Positions 26,408 through 37,300 of a stretch of DNA of 64,000 bases are shown in pieces; within the stretch, counting starts at the first letter, position 1; each line of letters opens with the position of its first letter. Source of the DNA: DASPPM01 sp052143835. Lineage in GTDB: Bacteria; Pseudomonadota; Alphaproteobacteria; JACZXZ01. Position numbers and translations under genes: made by a program. The stretch lies in the NCBI GenBank assembly GCA_052143835.1, contig JBKQRV010000142.1, positions 11,504 to 75,503 of the forward strand, read 5' to 3'. Under the pieces are notes generated by a model. That model did not search any database, was not told where the DNA came from, and was given only the letters and a program-made list of their open reading frames with translations.

Positions 26408-27088
26408 ATGATGAACTATCCCCCGGTGCCCGAGGCGAGCGAGGTCGCGCGTCACTTCAGCGAGGCCGTGCGCCGCTCGCGGCCCGCCGACTGGCCCTAC
26501 CGCCATTGGAAACTCAGCGACGTTTTGCCGGAGAGCATGTGCACCGGCATCCTTACCCTCCCGATCGTCCCCCCGATGCTCGGGAAAACCGATGGCACGC
26601 GCAATACCTACAACAGCCGGCGCACCTTCATAACCCCATCGCTGCGCGCCAAATTCCCGACGTGCGCGGTGCTCGCGGACGCGCTGCAACGGCCGGACGT
26701 GGCACGGCTGATGGCCGAGACCTGCCACATCGAGGCCGCCGGCAGCTATCTGAGGATGGAATACATTCAGGATACCGACGGCGCTTGGCTCGAGCCGCAT
26801 CGCGACATTCCCGAAAAGCTGTTCTCGATGGTGATCTATCTCTGTACCGGGCCGGAGGCGAAGGACTGGGGTACGGATATCTATGATAGCGAACGCCGCT
26901 GGGTCGGGCGCTCCTCGGCCGAGTTCGACTCCGGTGTGATTTTCGTTCCCGGCCCCGCGACCTGGCACGGCTTCGATCCGCGGCCCATCATCGGCGTGCG
27001 GCGCCTGATGGAGATCAATTATGTCCGGCCGGACTGGCGTGACCGCGAACAGCTGTCAATCCCGGATCGGCCGATCGTGCTCGCCTAG
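26408..27088 (+). CDS. 2-oxoglutarate/Fe(II) oxygenase-like protein
   Basis: The 226-residue product shows a plausible facial triad and co-substrate ligand: His131 and Asp133 in EPHRDIPEK, His187 in PATWHGFD, and an Arg at 198/199 in VRRLMEINYV. The order and spacing of these in a short protein fit the 2OG-Fe(II) dioxygenase fold, of the kind found in small-molecule or sugar-biosynthesis hydroxylases. The substrate is unknown. GGAGGCAG precedes the ATG. A perfect FNR-type box upstream suggests control by oxygen. Confidence 0.7.
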   Translation: MMNYPPVPEASEVARHFSEAVRRSRPADWPYRHWKLSDVLPESMCTGILTLPIVPPMLGKTDGTRNTYNSRRTFITPSLRAKFPTCAVLADALQRPDVARLMAETCHIEAAGSYLRMEYIQDTDGAWLEPHRDIPEKLFSMVIYLCTGPEAKDWGTDIYDSERRWVGRSSAEFDSGVIFVPGPATWHGFDPRPIIGVRRLMEINYVRPDWRDREQLSIPDRPIVLA

Positions 27089-27134
27089 CGACTTCCGTTA
27101 AGGCTGCCTCCTCCGATATCCCCTCGATACTCCC

Positions 27135-27189
27135 TTGACTCGTTCCTTTCCCTTGGTTAGAACAAATAAGGAACGAACAAATCGCGAAC
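27135..27189 (+). promoter_or_regulatory. SOS promoter of the imuA-imuB cassette with two tandem LexA boxes
   Basis: TTGACT (27135-27140) and TAGAAC (27158-27163) are spaced by 17 bases. The alphaproteobacterial LexA box GAAC-N7-GAAC occurs at 27160-27174, overlapping the -10. A second copy occurs at 27175-27189, directly abutting the first. Repressor on either site would cover the promoter or start region, so strong SOS control is expected. Confidence 0.85.
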
Positions 27190-27207
27190 GATTTCTGGGA
27201 GAATTCC

Positions 27208-27984
27208 ATGAGCTATCGCCACGATCTCGTCTCGGTCGAGGCGCTCAAGAGCCGCATCCTGGCGCTCGAGGGCGCCTGGCAGGGTGTCGGCCGGCACGAG
27301 GAAGCACGGCCCGCAGCCCCGCTTGGGCTCGAGCCGTTGGACCGTGCCTTGCCCTGGGGCGGTCTGCCCACGGCCTGTCTCCACGAGGTCTCGGCAGGAG
27401 CCGCGGCCGATGGTGCCGTTGCCGGCTTCGCTGCCTATCTCCTCGCCCGCTTGAGCGCCGCGGCGGGAAGGCGGCAGTCCGCCGTGCTTTGGTGTGCCGC
27501 GGGCGAGGGGCTTTACGGGCCGGGTCTTGCCGCCTACGGGCTGGATACGCACCGGCTCATCCTCGTGCGCGGACGGCGCCAGGCCGACCTTCTGTGGGCG
27601 CTCGAAGAAGCCTTGCGCTCGGGTGCCCTCGCCGCCGTGCTGGGCGAGATCGAGGAGGCGGACTTGACTGCCACGCGCCGGCTCCAGCTTGCCGCCGAGG
27701 CCGGGCGCACGACGGCCCTCCTGCTCCGTCCTCTGGGCGGCAAGCCCGCCCCCTCGGCCGCCGTCACCGCTTGGCGCATTGCCGCCGCCCCCTCGGGAGC
27801 GGCCCCCTGGGGCGCCGGACTCGGCCGTGAGCGCTGGCGCCTCGAGCTCGTGCGTTGCCGCGGAGGGTTGCCGCGTCAATGGCTTGTGGAGTGGAACGAT
27901 GAGGCGAATCGTCTCGCTGTCGCTGCCGAGTTTCGCGACCGATCGGTTGACGCGCCTACCGGCGCTCGCCGCCTGGCGGGCTAA
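27208..27984 (+). CDS. imuA: ImuA, SOS-induced RecA-like mutagenesis protein
   Basis: The 258-residue protein has the ImuA layout: VEALKSRILALEG at the N-terminus, LEPLDRALPWGGLPTACLHEV, then a RecA-like core ending with an LRRQWL-like tail. It works with ImuB and DnaE2 in error-prone lesion bypass. GGGAGAA precedes the ATG at 27208. The gene lies just after two LexA boxes and overlaps imuB by 86 bases, so the two are translationally coupled. Confidence 0.92.
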   Translation: MSYRHDLVSVEALKSRILALEGAWQGVGRHEEARPAAPLGLEPLDRALPWGGLPTACLHEVSAGAAADGAVAGFAAYLLARLSAAAGRRQSAVLWCAAGEGLYGPGLAAYGLDTHRLILVRGRRQADLLWALEEALRSGALAAVLGEIEEADLTATRRLQLAAEAGRTTALLLRPLGGKPAPSAAVTAWRIAAAPSGAAPWGAGLGRERWRLELVRCRGGLPRQWLVEWNDEANRLAVAAEFRDRSVDAPTGARRLAG

Positions 27985-29440
27985 GCCCTTCGCGACCACC
28001 GCGAAAGCGGGCGGCCGGCTCGTCATCGTCGCCGCCAATGCGCCGGCCGAGGCCGCCGGCATTGCTCCCGGCCAAGTGCTGGCGGACGCGCGCGCGCTTG
28101 AGCCGGGCTTGCGTGTCGTCGCCGCCGACCCCTCTGCCGACGGCTCTGCCCTTGCAGCCCTTGCCGACGGGTTGACGCGCTACACCCCTTGGGTGGCCGT
28201 CGACGAGCAGGGGGAAGGTGGCGCGCGCGGCGCGCTTCTCGACATCACCGGCTGCGCCCATCTCTTCGGCGGCGAGGCGGCCCTCTTGGCCGACCTCATA
28301 GGCCGGCTCGAGCGCTGCGGCTTCGCCGCGCGTGCGGCAATCGCAGCGAGTGCGGGGGCCGCCTGGGCGGTCGCCCGCTTCGCTCCTCACGATCGCCTCA
28401 TCATCGCGCCCGGCGCCGAGGGCGAAGCGCTCGCGGCTCTCCCCGTTGCCGCCTTGAGGCTGCCGGCCGAGACGGCGGGCAGGCTCGAGCGCCTCGGGCT
28501 GCGCCGCATCGGCGCCCTCTATACGCTGCCGCGGGCACCCCTCGCACGCCGCTTCGGGAGCCTCGTCGGCCGCCGTCTCGACCAAGCGCTCGGCCGCGTG
28601 CAGGAGCCGATCTCGCCGCGCCGGCCGGTCGAGCCCTGGCGCCTCCAGCTCGCCTTTGCCGAGCCGATCGCGCAACGCGAGGATATCGCGGCCGCCACTG
28701 AGCATCTCACGGCCGCGCTCTGCCGCCGCTTGGCCGAGGAGATGAAGGGCGCGCGCCGGCTCGTCCTCGCACTTTACCGGGTCGACGGCACCCTCGCGCG
28801 CGTCGAGATCGGCACCAGCCGCCCGGTGCGCGAGACCAAGCATCTCATGCGTCTCTTCGCCGAGAAGCTCGACGGCCTCGACGTCGGGCTCGGCCTCGAC
28901 CTCGTGGCGCTTTCCGCCCCCGTGGTCGAGCCGCTCGCGGCGTCCCAGAGCGGCCTGCTCGCTGGCGCGAGCGAGGCAGCGCTGCCCGCGCTCGCTGCCC
29001 TTGTCGACCGCCTCGCCAACCGCCTCGGCGCGAGCGAGGTACGCCGGCTGGTCCCCGTCGCGAGCCACCTTCCCGAGCGCGCCCAGCGCGCGGCCCCGGC
29101 ACTGGCCTCGGCGGGTGCCGCGGAAGCTCCTTGGCGTAAGCGCCGGCCGCGTCCCTTGCGCCTCTTCACGCGACCCCAGCCGGTCGATGCGATCGCCCCC
29201 GTGCCCGATGATCCCCCCCTCCTCTTCCGCTGGCGCGCGCAGCTCCACCGCATCCGCCGCGCCGACGGGCCCGAGCGCATCGCCGGCGAGTGGTGGCAGG
29301 GCAACACCCCCGCCCAAGCCGAGGTGCGCGACTATTATAGGGTCGAGGACGAGGCGGGCAGGCGCTTCTGGCTCTATCGCGAGGGCCTCTACCACCCCGA
29401 GCGCCGCCCGCGCTGGTTCCTCCACGGGCTGTTCGCGTGA
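27899..29440 (+). CDS. imuB: ImuB, catalytically dead Y-family polymerase homologue
   Basis: The 513-residue protein starts MRRIVSLSLPSFATDRL, where active Y-family polymerases have an acidic FxxxDxDxF-type motif, so the catalytic acidic residues appear to be missing as expected for ImuB. LLDITGCAHLFGGE and the helix-hairpin-helix-like segment RLERLGLRRIGALYTLPR follow. ImuB acts as the adaptor that brings DnaE2 to the sliding clamp. The ATG at 27899 lies inside the 3' end of imuA. The frame extends further upstream, but that part is not family-like. Confidence 0.92.
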   Translation: MRRIVSLSLPSFATDRLTRLPALAAWRAKPFATTAKAGGRLVIVAANAPAEAAGIAPGQVLADARALEPGLRVVAADPSADGSALAALADGLTRYTPWVAVDEQGEGGARGALLDITGCAHLFGGEAALLADLIGRLERCGFAARAAIAASAGAAWAVARFAPHDRLIIAPGAEGEALAALPVAALRLPAETAGRLERLGLRRIGALYTLPRAPLARRFGSLVGRRLDQALGRVQEPISPRRPVEPWRLQLAFAEPIAQREDIAAATEHLTAALCRRLAEEMKGARRLVLALYRVDGTLARVEIGTSRPVRETKHLMRLFAEKLDGLDVGLGLDLVALSAPVVEPLAASQSGLLAGASEAALPALAALVDRLANRLGASEVRRLVPVASHLPERAQRAAPALASAGAAEAPWRKRRPRPLRLFTRPQPVDAIAPVPDDPPLLFRWRAQLHRIRRADGPERIAGEWWQGNTPAQAEVRDYYRVEDEAGRRFWLYREGLYHPERRPRWFLHGLFA

Positions 29441-29465
29441 GGTGACCGCGCCGTCAAAGTGTTTT

Positions 29466-29668
29466 CACCACGGAGACACGGAGGACACGGAGGACACGGA
29501 GAAGAAGAAAGCAAGATCTAACGCAGAGGTCGCGAAGGATGCGACGCCAGAGGCGTCGCATCAGTGGACGCAGAGGAATAATTTTTCTCCGCGTCCTCTG
29601 CGCATCCTCCGCGTCCTCTGCGCTGAACAATGCCTTCTCTTCTCCGTGTCTTCCGTGTCTCCGTGGTG
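29466..29668. repeat. CACGGAGG nested palindromic repeat element, copy 2
   Basis: The outer arms are CACGGAGG units (29466-29501) and their complement (about 29640-29668). Inside are ACGCAGAGG units (29521-29529 and 29569-29576) facing CCTCTGCG units (about 29587-29623). The core is a perfect 11-base hairpin, GATGCGACGCC and its complement (29538-29548/29552-29562), with a 3-base loop. The element fills the imuB-dnaE2 gap and shares its outer arms with 4962-5125. Confidence 0.85.
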
Positions 29669-29693
29669 CATCTGTCGTGCACTGGGATTACCC

Positions 29694-32978
<3,285 letters not shown>

Positions 32979-33000
32979 GCGGAGACGGACCCTCTACCTC

Positions 33001-34014
33001 TCAGAATCCCGCGAGCACGACCTTGCCGCGCGCGCGGCCGCTCTCGATGAGCGCATGCGCCTTCCTGAGCGTCGCGGCATCGATCCGGCCCATCGTCTCG
33101 GTCGCGGTCGTGCGGATCAAGCCGTCGTCGACAAGGGCGGAAACCTCGTTGAGCAGGCGGTGTTGGGCGATCATATCGGGCGTCTCGAACATGGAACGCG
33201 CGAACATCGCCTCCCAGTGAATGGACACGGCCTTGCGCTTGAAGGGCATCGCATCGAGGGACTTGGGGTCGTCGATCAGGCCGAACTTGCCCTGGGGTGC
33301 CACGATCTCGACGATCTCCGCGAGGTGCCGGTCGGTCGCGGTGACGCCGAAGACGTACTCGACGCTCGGAAAGCCGAGGGCCGCGAGCTGCGGGGCGAGG
33401 GGCTGGCCATGATCCACGACGTGGTGCGCGCCAAGCTCGAGGCACCAGGCCCTGGTCTCGGGCCGCGAGGCCGTGGCGATGACCGCAAGCCCGGTAAGCC
33501 GGCGCGCCAATTGGATGGCGATCGAGCCCACACCACCGGCACCTCCGATGATAAGAAGCGCACCCCCTGCTGCGGGCTTGCCGATGCGGATGCCGAAGCG
33601 GTCGAACAGCATCTCCCAGGCGGTGATCGCGGTGAGCGGAAGGGCCGCGGCCTCGGCGAAGGAGAGGCGCTTCGGCATGGCGCCCACGATGCGCTCGTCG
33701 ACGAGATGGAACTCGGCGTTCGTCCCTTGGCGCAGGATGCTGCCTGCGTACCAGACCTTGTCGCCGGGCTTGAAGAGGCTTGAGCCCGGTCCCACGGCCT
33801 CGACCGTGCCGGCGCCGTCGAAGCCGAGCACCTTGGCCTTGCCCGGCTCGGGCTGGGCGCGCAGCCGCACCTTGGTATCGACCGGGTTGACCGACACGGC
33901 CTCGATCTTGACGAGAAGGTCGCGCCCGCTCGGCGCCGGCTTCTCGAGCTCGAGGTCGAGGAGCGACTTCGCCTCGCCGATCGGCAAGGAGCGGTAGTAG
34001 CCCACGGCTTTCAT
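33001..34014 (-). CDS. Zinc-binding alcohol dehydrogenase family protein (quinone oxidoreductase-like)
   Basis: The 337-residue medium-chain reductase starts MKAVGYYRSLP. It has the GroES-like domain (VLGFDGAGTVEAVGPG) and a Rossmann motif, LLIIGGAGGVGSIAIQLARR, for NADPH. The C-terminal motif SALVDDGLIRTTATETMG is typical of the ZADH/NADPH:quinone reductase group. It probably reduces quinones or enones. Its ATG overlaps the stop of the DsbA-like gene by four bases, making a three-gene operon with the hydrolase-OsmC gene. Confidence 0.88.
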   Translation of the reverse strand: MKAVGYYRSLPIGEAKSLLDLELEKPAPSGRDLLVKIEAVSVNPVDTKVRLRAQPEPGKAKVLGFDGAGTVEAVGPGSSLFKPGDKVWYAGSILRQGTNAEFHLVDERIVGAMPKRLSFAEAAALPLTAITAWEMLFDRFGIRIGKPAAGGALLIIGGAGGVGSIAIQLARRLTGLAVIATASRPETRAWCLELGAHHVVDHGQPLAPQLAALGFPSVEYVFGVTATDRHLAEIVEIVAPQGKFGLIDDPKSLDAMPFKRKAVSIHWEAMFARSMFETPDMIAQHRLLNEVSALVDDGLIRTTATETMGRIDAATLRKAHALIESGRARGKVVLAGF

Positions 34015-34658
34015 CCAATCCTCCCTTTGCGCATGAGATGACGGCGCAGCAGCGCCAGCCGGTCATTGCCCCAAAAGAGCCGGTCGCCCGCGATAAAGGT
34101 CGGGACCCCGAAGGCCCCGCGTGCGAGCGCTTGGCGCAAGATGCGCTCTTGCTCGGCCCTGCTCGCGCGGCTGTCAAGCTCCGCCTCGAAGCGGGCGCGC
34201 TCGAGGCCGGCCCGCTCGGCCAGCTCCGCGCAAAGTGCGCGGTCGATCCGCGCTCGCTCTTCCACGAAGATCGCCGCGAACAGCGCGCGCGCGTATCCTT
34301 CGACCGCGCCCAGGCGCCGCGCCGTGACGGCGGCGCGCGACAACAGGTCGGGCTCGAGTGCCAGACGCCCGTGGGGCTCGCGGAAGGCAATGCCGTAATA
34401 CTCCGCCCACGCCTCGGCATCGCGCCGCCGATAGCCCCAGTCATATTGCCCCGCGGCTTTTCCCGCCTTGAAGGGATTGTCGCCCCGCGTCTCGATGAGC
34501 TTGGCGCTATCGACCGGGAGCCAGTCGAACGCGGCGCCGGTCTCGGCGGCGAGTGCGGTCAACTGGCTCGCCGCGAGATAGGAATAACGGCTGCCCAGCC
34601 CGAAATAGAACTCGACAACCGAGCCGGGTGCTGAGCTCGTCACGCCGGCCGCCGTCAC
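34011..34658 (-). CDS. DsbA-family 2-hydroxychromene-2-carboxylate isomerase-like protein
   Basis: The 215-residue product has the thioredoxin-fold start VEFYFGLGSRYSYLAASQL with Ser/Tyr instead of the CxxC pair, as in HCCA isomerases and kappa-class glutathione transferases. It ends with RGAFGVPTFIAGDRLFWGNDRL, the cis-Pro and binding loop of that family. It may isomerise aromatic breakdown intermediates with glutathione. A GTG at 34658 overlaps the upstream stop (GTGA), so it is taken as start. GTG codons at 34643 and 34619 are alternatives. Confidence 0.8.
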   Translation of the reverse strand: MTAAGVTSSAPGSVVEFYFGLGSRYSYLAASQLTALAAETGAAFDWLPVDSAKLIETRGDNPFKAGKAAGQYDWGYRRRDAEAWAEYYGIAFREPHGRLALEPDLLSRAAVTARRLGAVEGYARALFAAIFVEERARIDRALCAELAERAGLERARFEAELDSRASRAEQERILRQALARGAFGVPTFIAGDRLFWGNDRLALLRRHLMRKGRIG

Positions 34659-35902
34659 GCCGTACCGCCGCCGGGGGCGAGCGTCGTCACGATGCTGATC
34701 TCGGAGGTGAGCGTGCGGTGCACCGGGCACTTGTCGGCGATCTCCATCAGGCGCTGGCGCCCGGCGGCGTCGAGCGGTCCCTCGAGCTCGATCAGGCGCT
34801 CGATGCGGTCGAGCATGCCCTCCTTGGTCTCGCACTCGGCGCAGTCCTCGGCGTGGATCTTGCGGTGGCTGAGGCGCACGATCGTGCGCGCAAGCGGCAG
34901 GCCCTTGCGCTCGGCATAGAGGCGAAGCGTCATCGCGGTGCAGGCGCCGAGGGCGGCCAGGAGATAATCGTAAGGCCCAGGGCCGCTGTCGTTGCCGCCT
35001 GCGGCCTCGGGCTCGTCTGCAGCGAGGCGGTGGCGGCCGACCGTGATCGCTTCGCTAAAGCGCCCTTCGCGCGTCTCGGCCACCACGACTTCGCCCGCCC
35101 GGGTCGGGGCTATGTCTGGCAGTGCCGCTCCTTGCGCGGCGCCCACATAGCGCTGGGCCCAGGCGGCCAGCACCTCCGCCACGAATTCGGCATCCTCGCG
35201 CCGGCGCAAGAGATGGTCCGCCTGGTCGAGCGAGACGAAGCTCTTGGGGTGGCGCGCCGCCTCGAAGATGCGCGTCGCATTCTCGATGCCCACGATCTCG
35301 TCGCGCGGCGCGTGAAAGATGATGAGCGCCTTGCGCAAGTCGCGGATGGCGTCCTCGAGGCGGTGCCGTGTGATGTCCTCGAGGAACTGCCGCTTGATGC
35401 GGAAGGGCCGGCCGCCGATCGAGACCTCCGCCTCCCCCGCGGCCTCGATCTCGGCGGCGCGCTCGCCCAAGAGCTGCCTCACATGGTCCGGCTCGGCGGG
35501 CGCCGCGATGGTCGCGACCGCGGTCGCCTCCGGCACGCGGGCGGCCGCGGCCAGCACGGCGGCACCGCCCAGGCTGTGGCCGATGAGGAGCTTCGGCGCC
35601 GCGTGGTGCTCGCGCAGGAAATCGGCCGCGGCGACGAGATCGCCGAGGTTCGAGGAGAAATTGGTGTTGGCGAACTCGCCCTCGCTTGCGCCGAGACCGG
35701 TGAAATCGAAGCGCAGCACGGCAAAGCCGCGCTCCGCGAGGCCGCCCGCGATGCGCGCCGCGGCGAAGATGTCCTTCGAGCAGGTGAAACAATGGGCGAA
35801 GAGCGCATAAGCGCGCGGCGTTGCCGCCGGCAGCTCGAGGAGGGCCGCGAGACGCTGGCCGCCGCTGCCCTCAAAATCGACGCGCTCGGCTCGTCTTGCC
35901 AT
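34655..35902 (-). CDS. Alpha/beta hydrolase fused to OsmC-like peroxiredoxin domain
   Basis: The 415-residue protein has an N-terminal alpha/beta hydrolase with the nucleophile motif LLIGHSLGGAA and acid/His region FVSLDQADHLL. A C-terminal OsmC/Ohr domain follows (residues about 285-415), with the catalytic Cys in LLAALGACTAMTLRLYAERKGL and a second Cys in ADKCPVHRTL. The fusion is a known architecture thought to couple ester hydrolysis with hydroperoxide reduction. GGAGGGG lies four bases before ATG 35902. It leads an operon with the DsbA-like and quinone reductase genes. Confidence 0.88.
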   Translation of the reverse strand: MARRAERVDFEGSGGQRLAALLELPAATPRAYALFAHCFTCSKDIFAAARIAGGLAERGFAVLRFDFTGLGASEGEFANTNFSSNLGDLVAAADFLREHHAAPKLLIGHSLGGAAVLAAAARVPEATAVATIAAPAEPDHVRQLLGERAAEIEAAGEAEVSIGGRPFRIKRQFLEDITRHRLEDAIRDLRKALIIFHAPRDEIVGIENATRIFEAARHPKSFVSLDQADHLLRRREDAEFVAEVLAAWAQRYVGAAQGAALPDIAPTRAGEVVVAETREGRFSEAITVGRHRLAADEPEAAGGNDSGPGPYDYLLAALGACTAMTLRLYAERKGLPLARTIVRLSHRKIHAEDCAECETKEGMLDRIERLIELEGPLDAAGRQRLMEIADKCPVHRTLTSEISIVTTLAPGGGTA

Positions 35903-36021
35903 GGTCCCCTCCCCGTGCGCGCTGCCGGTCGATGCAGCTCGGCCTTGCCGAGCGATCACGGCAGGCTGTGCTTTCCGGAGCGCACGGTTAATATGGCGCG
36001 CCCCAGCCGACGAGGACAAGG

Positions 36022-36624
36022 ATGACCAGGGACGATGTCGAGATTCTTTCGCACGAGAGGCTCTATCAGGGCTTCTTCAGCCTCGAGCGCTTCACGCTCC
36101 GGCACCGGCTCCACGCCGGCGGCTGGAGCGGCGTCATCGAGCGCGAGCTCTTCGTGCGCGGCGCGGCCGCCGGCGTTCTGCTCTACGATCCGCGGCTCGA
36201 TGCCGTGGTCCTGATCCGGCAGTTCCGTATGGGCGCCTTCGGCGCCGGGCGCGGCCCATGGATCACCGAGATCGTGGCGGGCATCGTCGATCCCGACGAA
36301 AGTGCCGAGGCGACGGTGCGCCGGGAGGCGGTCGAGGAGGCGGGGGTCGCCATCACCGACCTCGTTCCCATCACGACCTACTTGACCTCGCCGGGCGCGT
36401 GCTCCGAGACGGTCGCGCTCTTTTGCGGCCGCGTCGACGCCTCGAACGCCGGCGGCATTCACGGCATCGGCCGCGAGCACGAAGACATCCGCGTCATCGT
36501 CCTCCCCGTGGCCGAGGCCTTCGCCCTGCGGCGCAAGAACGACGACATCCAGGACTCGATCACCGTCAACGCGCTGCTCTGGCTCGAGCTCGAGCATCAA
36601 GCATTGCGCCAACGCTGGAGCTGA
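36022..36624 (+). CDS. NUDIX hydrolase, ADP-ribose pyrophosphatase type
   Basis: The 200-residue protein contains a full NUDIX box in GIVDPDESAEATVRREAVEEAG, with the REAVEE core and the Gly seven residues before the first acidic anchor. VLIRQFRMGAF and a downstream SPGACSE segment match the ADP-ribose/sugar pyrophosphatase (NudF) subgroup. It would cleave ADP-ribose to AMP and ribose-5-phosphate in the cytosol. It is divergent from the hydrolase-OsmC gene. Confidence 0.88.
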   Translation: MTRDDVEILSHERLYQGFFSLERFTLRHRLHAGGWSGVIERELFVRGAAAGVLLYDPRLDAVVLIRQFRMGAFGAGRGPWITEIVAGIVDPDESAEATVRREAVEEAGVAITDLVPITTYLTSPGACSETVALFCGRVDASNAGGIHGIGREHEDIRVIVLPVAEAFALRRKNDDIQDSITVNALLWLELEHQALRQRWS

Positions 36625-36640
36625 GACAGCCGCGCGCGCG

Positions 36641-37297
36641 TCAGAAGATGCCGAGCCAGCCACCGCTGCTCGGGGGTGGCGCGGTGATGCTGCACCATTC
36701 TAGCGCCTGCGCGCGGCTGAGCTGCCCGTCTTGGCTCGCATTGAGGGAATCGAAGACCTTGCCGGCGTGCCGCAAGAATTCAGGCTCGGTGACCTGCAAG
36801 CGCAGGCTCGTATCCGCGGACATCACCGGATCAGGGACGTCGCGCGAGATGTCGACGCCGCCGGTGTCCGTGCGGCCCGAGCCAGGCTTCTTCATGTGGC
36901 CGGGATGTCCCGTCTTGTCGCTGTCGCTCTCGCTGTCGCGCGCGACTTGTTGCGGTGCCACGCCCGCCGAATAGGGCTCGCGGTAGCGCAGCAGAACCTC
37001 CGGCGTGAGGACGCCGTCGCCGTTGAGGTCCATCGCCTTGAACTGGCGGCGCGCATCGGCAAGGAAGGTCGCGCGGTCGATCGCACCCTTGTGCGCGGTG
37101 TCGAGGCGGTCGAACCAACCGCCCATCGCCGTCTCGCATTTGGGAAAGCCGAGCGGCCCGCCGGAAAGCGGCTCGCCGTTCGGGCTGAAGATGGCGCGGT
37201 GCGGCGGATTATCCGAATGCGAACGTGAGCAGCCGGCCGCCGAGAGAAGCGCCAGCAGCGCCAGGCAAAGCCCAGCTTGCCGCAACACGCGGGTCAC
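36641..37297 (-). CDS. EF-hand-like lipoprotein
   Basis: The 218-residue product has a lipoprotein signal with lipobox SAAGC (Cys23). Three EF-hand-like loops follow, at DTAHKGAIDRATF (from 66), DLNGDGVLTPEV (from 90) and NASQDGQLSRAQA (near 188). The middle loop lacks the Glu usually at position 12. It may bind calcium or another metal at the membrane. The GTG start at 37297 follows the stop of the DmeF-like exporter by three bases, and GTG 37288 is better spaced from the AGGAG. The exporter link suggests metal sensing or buffering, which is inference. Confidence 0.72.
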   Translation of the reverse strand: MTRVLRQAGLCLALLALLSAAGCSRSHSDNPPHRAIFSPNGEPLSGGPLGFPKCETAMGGWFDRLDTAHKGAIDRATFLADARRQFKAMDLNGDGVLTPEVLLRYREPYSAGVAPQQVARDSESDSDKTGHPGHMKKPGSGRTDTGGVDISRDVPDPVMSADTSLRLQVTEPEFLRHAGKVFDSLNASQDGQLSRAQALEWCSITAPPPSSGGWLGIF

Positions 37298-37300
37298 TCC

